DNA of 59,294 nt from assembly GCF_900142145.1 (NCBI RefSeq), contig NZ_FQZV01000025.1, positions 1-59,294 of the forward strand, given 5' to 3'. Every line of letters begins with the position of its first letter. The first letter of the stretch is position 1. This stretch comes from Geosporobacter subterraneus DSM 17957. Lineage in GTDB: Bacteria; Bacillota; Clostridia; Peptostreptococcales; Thermotaleaceae. Shown piece after piece: positions 54,368 through 59,294 of the stretch. Made by a program: the position numbers and the translations under genes. Below the pieces are notes generated by a model. That model searched no databases, was not told the DNA's origin, and saw only the letters and a list, made by a program, of their open reading frames with translations.

Positions 54368-55690
54368 TTATTTCTCAGGGTTAATAAATAGTGGTCTTTT
54401 TATTGCCTGGGAAAGATTAATCCCCGCAAAGGAATCTACTGCATTTCCATCGACCTTGATCTGTATTCTGTCAATCCCTTCGATGCTGGTAAAGCTATAA
54501 GCCATTGCATCAATCATCATTCTTTGCAAATCTACACGGTTGGGGTAGGCGCTTAAAAACTCTTTGTTTAAATTCAGCACCAGAACTTTGTTTTGAACGG
54601 TAAAGTCGAGAAGTTCAATTTTATCGGGAATAACAGCTTTTAAATTTGGAACGACGGTTCCTTGTACTTCAGCAGTTTTTAAGCCTGAGAGCATCTCCTG
54701 AATAAGAACATTTCTATCCTTTGACTGCATTGGATACGGAACAAGCATCATTCGTTCTTTTTGATTGTCATAAGCCAGATACGTTTTTGGTGCCTTGCTC
54801 GCAGTAAGGATTGTACGGGTACCTATGCCATGGAACAATTCGTCAGATTCTTTACCATCTACCAAAAACTTAACTCGATTAATACCAGAGATAGCAGTCA
54901 AAGATTCAATCAGGCTGTCAGCAGAGAGACTTGCAATACTTGAGCCTTGAACAGCTTGAACAGCATTGGCGGCCCAGTTAATCGTCAGAAGATCCTTGCT
55001 GACACTAAGCTTCTTTAACTCTGGAACAGGCAGAGCTGCCAGTCCTAAAGATTGATCAGGACCTTTACGCAATTGATCAATTACTGTACGCAGTACTGCA
55101 CGATCATATGGAACAATACGAGTGATAGGGACTAGATAATAGTATTGATCGCTCTCGGCAAAATGCAGATTTAATGCCATGGTACCCTTAGCCAACTCGT
55201 TAACCGCCGGGATATATTTTGCAATAGAGACATAGGATACATTTATTATAAGTGGTTTGACCTTTTTAGCTTGCTCTGCCAGAGAACGAATATGGAAAAC
55301 ATACTGCCCGTTTGGTAAGTTAAGTTTCTGTTGGGACAGATCTATGGTATAAATTAATTTTTCTTCCATGGCACTTGAAGTTTCATTGGAGGCTGTAATC
55401 AGACTAGTGCCGTCTATTGCTGCAATCTGCTGATTGTCTTGAAATATCTCTATGGATAGCCTCTGTTCCCCTTGGTAAGTAAGGTCCGTTGGTTTAACAC
55501 CATGAATTTCAAACAGAAATGTTGAAGGATTTTCTAAGCTATCGCTATTTAAATCCGTAACATATGATATACTTGTATTCGTAGATGGGAGTGGGATGGA
55601 GAAGTTGTATGCATCTACATTTACAGGGATACCAGAAGCTGTAATACAAATAATAAAGACGAGAAACAGATTAAAAACGGATCTAAGCAT
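54368..55690 (-). CDS. Secreted GerMN-domain protein (sporulation/germination type)
   Basis: A 440-residue protein with an N-terminal hydrophobic signal or anchor (about 4-25), a beta-rich region, and two GerMN-like modules. The first has KGTMALNLHFAESDQYYYLVP at its start and ISGINRVKFLVDG at its end; the second starts at KTYLAYDNQKERMMLVPYPM and ends with IEGIDRIQIKVDG. GerMN domains occur in spore germination and cell-envelope proteins, so a surface role is likely. ATG 55690 is 7 nt after AAAGGAG; a longer frame to 55753 lacks a site. No strong terminator follows, probably because the MITE split the hairpin there. Confidence 0.82.
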   Translation of the reverse strand: MLRSVFNLFLVFIICITASGIPVNVDAYNFSIPLPSTNTSISYVTDLNSDSLENPSTFLFEIHGVKPTDLTYQGEQRLSIEIFQDNQQIAAIDGTSLITASNETSSAMEEKLIYTIDLSQQKLNLPNGQYVFHIRSLAEQAKKVKPLIINVSYVSIAKYIPAVNELAKGTMALNLHFAESDQYYYLVPITRIVPYDRAVLRTVIDQLRKGPDQSLGLAALPVPELKKLSVSKDLLTINWAANAVQAVQGSSIASLSADSLIESLTAISGINRVKFLVDGKESDELFHGIGTRTILTASKAPKTYLAYDNQKERMMLVPYPMQSKDRNVLIQEMLSGLKTAEVQGTVVPNLKAVIPDKIELLDFTVQNKVLVLNLNKEFLSAYPNRVDLQRMMIDAMAYSFTSIEGIDRIQIKVDGNAVDSFAGINLSQAIKRPLFINPEK

Positions 55691-55869
55691 GTAATCACTC
55701 CTTTGTCCATTGGAGCTTGTCCCGCAAGCACTCTTATTATCATTATAAGGCATAAAGACAAAAGGGAAAAGTATTACCCTCTAACATATTTAACCAATAA
55801 CAGATAATTTAGAGCAAAAACCCAAAGGGTTCGACAAATCAATAGATCAATATATGAGGTGAATAGAAT

Positions 55870-57258
55870 ATGAGCATTAAACTGCTAAAGAAGAATGAAA
55901 AGCATCTGATTACTATAGAAGATATTGGCCATAACGGGGAAGGCATCGGGCGTATCGAAGGAATGACTGTATTTGTGGAGGGTGGTGTACCCGGCGATCT
56001 GCTAAAGATTAAGATTATCGAGGTGAAAAAGAACTATGCAAAAGGAGAGCTTATAAAGGTTGTTAAGCCTTCGGAGCATAGGATTCAGCCTGTCTGTCCT
56101 ATAGCAGAAATCTGCGGAGGCTGTCAGATTCAACAGATTGATTATAGTGCTCAGTTAGAGTTAAAGACCAACAGAGTGCGGGCCAACATCGAAAGAATCG
56201 GAAAGCTGGAGAATGTAATCATACATAATACCATCGGCATGGAGACACCTGCCCGTTATCGAAATAAGGCTCAGTTTCCCATAGGCAGATCAGGACAACA
56301 GGCAGTTATCGGATTTTATAAGAAAGGCAGCCATGAGATCATAGACACAGAGAGTTGCTACATACAGCATGAAATCAACGATCAGCTAATATCTCTTATG
56401 AAGGCATATATTGAAAAACACCAGGTCTCTACTTATGATGAAAAAACTGGACAGGGTCTGCTGCGACACGTTCTCACAAAGGTAGGCTTTTCCACAGGAG
56501 AAATAATGGTCATCCTGGTAACCAACGGAAAAGAGCTGCCAGGAAAAGATGCATTGATTGAGGATTTGACTGCAAACATACCCGGGCTTAAGAGCGTTGT
56601 ACAAAATATTAATACCAAGAAGGGAAACACAATCCTAGGACAAGAATGCATCACCCTCTATGGCAGTGATCAGATTGTAGATACATTAGGAAAGTTGAAA
56701 TTTAATATTTCGCCCTTATCTTTCTTCCAGGTCAATCCTATGCAGACGGAGATACTCTACGGCAAAGCACTGGAGTATGCCGGGTTGACTGGAGCAGAGC
56801 GGGTTTTCGATGTCTACTGTGGTATCGGCACCATCTCGTTATTCTTAGCCAAAAAGGCCAAGCATGTCTATGGCATTGAGGTAGTAGAAGCTGCCATTGA
56901 GGACGCAAAGGAAAATGCGCGAATCAATGGCATTGAAAATGTCACCTTTTATGCAGGGGAGGCAGAGGAAGTGGTGCCAAAGCTGTATAAAGAGGGAATA
57001 GAGGCAGATGTGGTAGTAGTGGATCCGCCGAGAAAGGGATGCGATGAGAAGGTATTGGATACTATCGTAAGGATGAATCCAGAGAGAGTAGTTTATGTAT
57101 CTTGCAATCCAGCCACACTTGCAAGGGATCTGAGATATCTGGAGGATTGGGGGTATCATACTGTAGAGGTACAGCCGGTGGATATGTTTCCTCATACACC
57201 TCATACAGAATGTGTTTGTCTAATAGTGAGGAATGACAAGGGTTTCAAGGATTTATAA
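55870..57258 (+). CDS. rlmD: 23S rRNA (uracil-C5) methyltransferase, RlmD/RlmCD type
   Basis: A 462-residue SAM-dependent rRNA m5U methyltransferase of the TrmA/RumA family. It has an N-terminal TRAM domain (GEGIGRIEGMTVFVEGGVPG), iron-sulfur cysteines in CPIAEICGGC with a later Cys in DTESC, the SAM motif FDVYCGIGTISLFLAKK, and the catalytic DPPRKGC and VSCNPATLARDL. In Gram-positives one enzyme can serve two sites (RlmCD). Its 3' end abuts an integrative element; the final residues may be supplied by the element. Confidence 0.93.
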   Translation: MSIKLLKKNEKHLITIEDIGHNGEGIGRIEGMTVFVEGGVPGDLLKIKIIEVKKNYAKGELIKVVKPSEHRIQPVCPIAEICGGCQIQQIDYSAQLELKTNRVRANIERIGKLENVIIHNTIGMETPARYRNKAQFPIGRSGQQAVIGFYKKGSHEIIDTESCYIQHEINDQLISLMKAYIEKHQVSTYDEKTGQGLLRHVLTKVGFSTGEIMVILVTNGKELPGKDALIEDLTANIPGLKSVVQNINTKKGNTILGQECITLYGSDQIVDTLGKLKFNISPLSFFQVNPMQTEILYGKALEYAGLTGAERVFDVYCGIGTISLFLAKKAKHVYGIEVVEAAIEDAKENARINGIENVTFYAGEAEEVVPKLYKEGIEADVVVVDPPRKGCDEKVLDTIVRMNPERVVYVSCNPATLARDLRYLEDWGYHTVEVQPVDMFPHTPHTECVCLIVRNDKGFKDL

Positions 57259-57284
57259 AATAAAAAGAGGGTGGTTTTTCCACC
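57255..57284 (-). terminator. Terminator of the integrase, next to rlmD end
   Basis: GGTGG (57270-57274) and CCACC (57280-57284) close a five-base loop, and on the minus strand CTCTTTTTATTTT follows. It overlaps the end of rlmD at the presumed attachment site. On the plus strand only TTCTTT follows. Confidence 0.6.
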
Positions 57285-57301
57285 TTCTTTCCACCATAAT
57301 T

Positions 57302-58507
57302 TTATTGTGGGTGGCAAATTTTTTCGAATATATCAACCGTATTCTTTGACATTTTTTCTGTTGCGTGTGTGTAGGTTTCCATTGTGGTTACAAGCCTGGA
57401 ATGACCAAGCCTTTTCTGAACATCCTTCATGTTTGCACCATTTTCAATTAACAGGGTGGCATGAGTATGCCGCAAAGCATGGAAGTTGAATTGAATCATC
57501 AATTCATAATTTATTACCCTGCTGCAATATTTAATGCTTTCAGGTGTTACCAAACCGCCGCTTTCATTAGTACAGATAAAATGAACTTGGGCATCAGTAG
57601 TTTTATAATCCTTTGTTCCATCAACAAAATAAATTCTGTCATTCTTATCAACATAATAAAAATTATAGAATTGACCACACTTCAAGCGGTTTTCAGCTTG
57701 CCATTTCTTATGCTTCTTTAAAATATCAACCAGTGTATCACCAATAGGTATTTTTCGTCCAGATGAAGCGGTTTTGGTTGTTCCAAAATACCATTGCTTC
57801 CCTTTTTTAAGCAAGATTCTGTTTATATTAATAACCTTGTTTTCCAAGTCAATATCATCCCAAGTCAAAGCACAACATTCACCAACTCTTGTTCCTGTAT
57901 GGTATGCAATTTGTAATGGAATATAGAAAGAACTTCCCTGGGGGAATCTTTCAATGATTCTTTTGAATTCATCCTGGGTGATAACCCTTCTGTCAGTTTC
58001 AGCTTTCATATTTTCATTCTTTGGCAGCTTCACATATTGCATTGGGTTTTCCCTGATGAATTTATAAGGGAAAACAGCCGCTTTGAATGAACCTGAAAGA
58101 ACAGAAACGATATTAACCATGTAATGCTTTGTAAAACCCATAGTAGATTTTTCATTTACAAATTGTTGAAGTACAGCAGGGGTAACAGATTTTAATTTAT
58201 ATGAACCAAGAGATGGTTTAATGTGATTCTCAATGATTCTTTTATAACCATCAATGGTATTATATTTACAGTTCATTTCAACATAGTTCTTTAACCAATA
58301 ATCCATATAATCTGCAACAGAAATTTCACTTGGTTCAAATAACAGACCAGCATTTTCATATTCCTGAAGTGCCTTTCTTAAAGCTGCTTCAGCTTCCTTC
58401 TTGGTTTTACCGCCTTTCCTTTCAATCTTTTTCCTTTTACCATCAACCTTGCCTAAATCAAAATAGTAATACCAATTGTTACCACGTTTTCTTACTCCAC
58501 CTTGCAT
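57302..58507 (-). CDS. int: Tyrosine site-specific integrase
   Basis: A 401-residue phage/ICE integrase. The N-terminus has an Arm-type DNA-binding segment (VRKRGNNWYYYFDLG), then a SAM-like core-binding domain (about 60-165), and a catalytic domain with Arg in HTGTRVGECCAL, HALRHTHATLL (His-x-x-Arg), LGHSRL and the nucleophile Tyr in METYTHAT. ATG 58507 follows AAAGGTGG; an upstream TTG at 58540 would add 11 residues with no site. The long Lys/Asn-rich sequence fits an AT-rich mobile element. Confidence 0.93.
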   Translation of the reverse strand: MQGGVRKRGNNWYYYFDLGKVDGKRKKIERKGGKTKKEAEAALRKALQEYENAGLLFEPSEISVADYMDYWLKNYVEMNCKYNTIDGYKRIIENHIKPSLGSYKLKSVTPAVLQQFVNEKSTMGFTKHYMVNIVSVLSGSFKAAVFPYKFIRENPMQYVKLPKNENMKAETDRRVITQDEFKRIIERFPQGSSFYIPLQIAYHTGTRVGECCALTWDDIDLENKVININRILLKKGKQWYFGTTKTASSGRKIPIGDTLVDILKKHKKWQAENRLKCGQFYNFYYVDKNDRIYFVDGTKDYKTTDAQVHFICTNESGGLVTPESIKYCSRVINYELMIQFNFHALRHTHATLLIENGANMKDVQKRLGHSRLVTTMETYTHATEKMSKNTVDIFEKICHPQ

Positions 58508-58531
58508 AAGTAAAAACCACCTTTCTTTAAA

Positions 58532-58560
58532 TTGTTCCAAAGGTGATTAAATGCTATAAT
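58532..58560 (+). promoter_or_regulatory. Promoter of the predicted small RNA
   Basis: TTGTTC (58532-58537), a 17-bp spacer and TATAAT (58555-58560) on the plus strand. The -10 TATAATTATA is palindromic, so the same sequence could also serve the divergent integrase gene. Confidence 0.55.
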
Positions 58561-58566
58561 TATATT

Positions 58567-58646
58567 GGGTTATTGCATTTATCCCTTTGGGTAAATGTAT
58601 CCTTGAATTTCCCTTGGTGCTGCAACACCAGGGGTTATTTTTTTTT
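58567..58646 (+). ncRNA. Predicted small RNA of about 80 nt
   Basis: From the promoter at 58532-58560 a transcript starting near 58567 would hold hairpin 1, CATTTATCC (58576-58584) / GGGTAAATG (58589-58597), then a strong intrinsic terminator, CCCTTGGTG (58611-58619) / CACCAGGGG (58626-58634), followed by TTATTTTTTTTT. Both neighbouring genes are on the other strand, so this plus-strand terminator belongs to neither. No ORF of useful length is seen. It could regulate the integrase or repressor. Confidence 0.55.
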
Positions 58647-58960
58647 ATGCCTTTTCTGATTTTTTGAAGATTTCAAAGGCAATTGATTTTTTAATGGTAT
58701 TGCAAAAAACTTCAAATTCATCTTCTGAAAAAGTAGTGCTTACATCATCTTTACTTAAAGTAATAATAAAGGATTCAGCACCTTCTTCATGACCAACTGT
58801 TTTTTCAATACGAACAAGGTATTTGATTGATTCCAAGTATTTAACAAAACAAGATAATTCTTCAGTTTGGTCAGCAAGGAAAGTACTTTCTTCTTTCCTT
58901 TCCATTGGTACATCATAACCCATCAACCAACCTTCACTTACTCCCAAAGCCTTTGCAAGA
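58645..58960 (-). pseudogene. Phage-type XRE repressor, N-terminus lost to IS3
   Basis: Reads HLAKALGVSEGWLMGYDVPM at its upstream end, which is the last part of an XRE-type helix-turn-helix as in phage repressors. About 85 residues of C-terminal domain follow and the frame ends normally. The DNA-binding N-terminus is missing because an IS3-family element begins at 58961. The remaining Met (58947) is an internal codon without a ribosome site. The element probably lacks a working repressor unless the contig join here is wrong. Confidence 0.7.
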
Positions 58961-59294
58961 TGTAGAGTGTATTAGATTTGCTGGACACGTAGAAAGGTTG
59001 CTATAATAAACATAGAAAGGACGTGTTTCAGCTATGAGTAATAAAAAAAATTTACTGATGACTATAAAAAAGAAATGGTGAAGCTTATTACTGAATTAGG
59101 CAAAAAACCAACTGATGTAGCCAGAGATATCGGTGTTACTCCTACTACAATTAGAAGGTGGGTAACGGAATATAGCTTACATGGAGAAGATGCTTTCCCA
59201 GGGAAGGGAAATCTTCGACCATTGGATGCAGAGCAAAAAAGACTAGAAAAAGAAATTAGAGATCTTAAGGAAGAAAATGCTATTTTAAAAAAGG
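58961..59294 (+). mobile_element. IS3-family element, left end only
   Basis: Begins with TGTAGAGTGT at the break in the repressor gene; IS3-family ends start with TG. An OrfA-type reading frame follows. The rest lies beyond the window. The right end and the target duplication cannot be checked. Confidence 0.75.
59034..59294 (+). pseudogene. IS3-family OrfA, frameshifted and cut by window end
   Basis: OrfA is the DNA-binding first ORF of IS3-family transposases. After MSNKK the frame breaks at a run of eight A (59043-59050). In the next frame the protein continues as FTDDYKKEMVKLITELG, then GVTPTTIRRWV (helix-turn-helix) and a leucine-zipper segment ending at the window edge. One extra A would restore the frame, and the original frame hits TGA after 15 codons. 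It could be a true mutation, a sequencing or assembly slip near the contig end, or a slippage site. Confidence 0.75.

Larger units (their letters stand above)
57262..59294. mobile_element. End of an integrative element at the rlmD 3' end (partial)
   Basis: A tyrosine integrase reads towards rlmD and stops only 44 bp beyond its stop codon, the usual layout when an element recombines at the 3' end of a gene. A phage-type repressor remnant follows. The 3' end of rumA/rlmD genes is a known target for ICEs and phages in Firmicutes. Only about 2 kb lies in the window, so the kind of element and its far attachment site are unknown. The left border is approximate. Confidence 0.75.

Noticed and set aside
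57461-57721. Plus-strand 86-aa frame inside the integrase
   Set aside because: It is a shadow of the integrase catalytic domain and has no ribosome site.
1-59294. CRISPR array, rRNA or tRNA genes
   Set aside because: No regularly spaced direct repeats, rRNA segments or cloverleaf-like genes were seen on reading both strands; a covariance search was not possible.

Overview
The window is AT-rich DNA from a low-GC, anaerobic, Gram-positive bacterium, most likely a clostridial fermenter or acetogen. The grounds are strong GGAGG ribosome sites, the clostridial murB-PHP-rapZ-yvcK-whiA and dnaE-pfkA-pyk gene orders, a selenocysteine formate dehydrogenase with clostridial-type electron-transfer subunits, and spore-associated GerMN domains. 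The genus cannot be fixed from sequence alone. Both ends of the window run into insertion sequences, which suggests an assembly contig broken at repeats.

Layout. 1-1475: a complete IS with a DDE transposase, terminal inverted repeats and a 6-bp direct repeat. 1656-21893: a formate and molybdenum/tungsten-cofactor island. On the minus strand it has a hypothetical gene, moaB, a ThiF/MoeB-like E1 enzyme and a sigma-54 activator. On the plus strand it has a four-gene formate dehydrogenase operon whose catalytic subunit reads through an in-frame UGA (Sec) with an adjacent SECIS hairpin. Then come mobA, fdhD, a candidate Moco/Tuco riboswitch, tupABC (tungstate uptake), moeA, a MoeA-periplasmic-binding fusion, moaA, moaC, a MOSC protein, a beta-carbonic anhydrase and a formate/nitrite channel. 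Together these can take up tungstate, build and load the cofactor, interconvert formate and CO2, and move both ends of the reaction. 22048-33482: a LacI-controlled maltodextrin operon (ABC transporter, GH31 glucosidase, 4-alpha-glucanotransferase, phosphorylase), followed by an orphan sugar-binding protein. 35068-43655: the murB-PHP-rapZ-yvcK-whiA-HPr cluster, interrupted between yvcK and whiA by a MITE, tryptophanase, a possible Rad52-like protein, a Nudix hydrolase and a DUF1540 protein. 43829-53880: HD-GYP, a DRTGG/CBS regulator, dnaE, a DUF2007-like protein, pfkA, pyk, a thioesterase and fxsA. 53881-57258: a second MITE copy, a GerMN protein and rlmD. 57262-59294: the end of an integrative element at the 3' end of rlmD (tyrosine integrase, a predicted small RNA, and a repressor remnant cut by an IS3-family element).

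Most notable are: (1) the Sec-formate dehydrogenase with its complete W/Mo cofactor supply, including a riboswitch-like leader on the tungstate transporter; (2) a roughly 151-bp MITE family, two copies each with terminal inverted repeats and a perfect 8-bp target duplication, one landing on the yvcK stop codon and one in the loop of another palindrome; and (3) a promoter-hairpin-hairpin-terminator unit of about 80 nt in the integrative element that looks like an undescribed small RNA.
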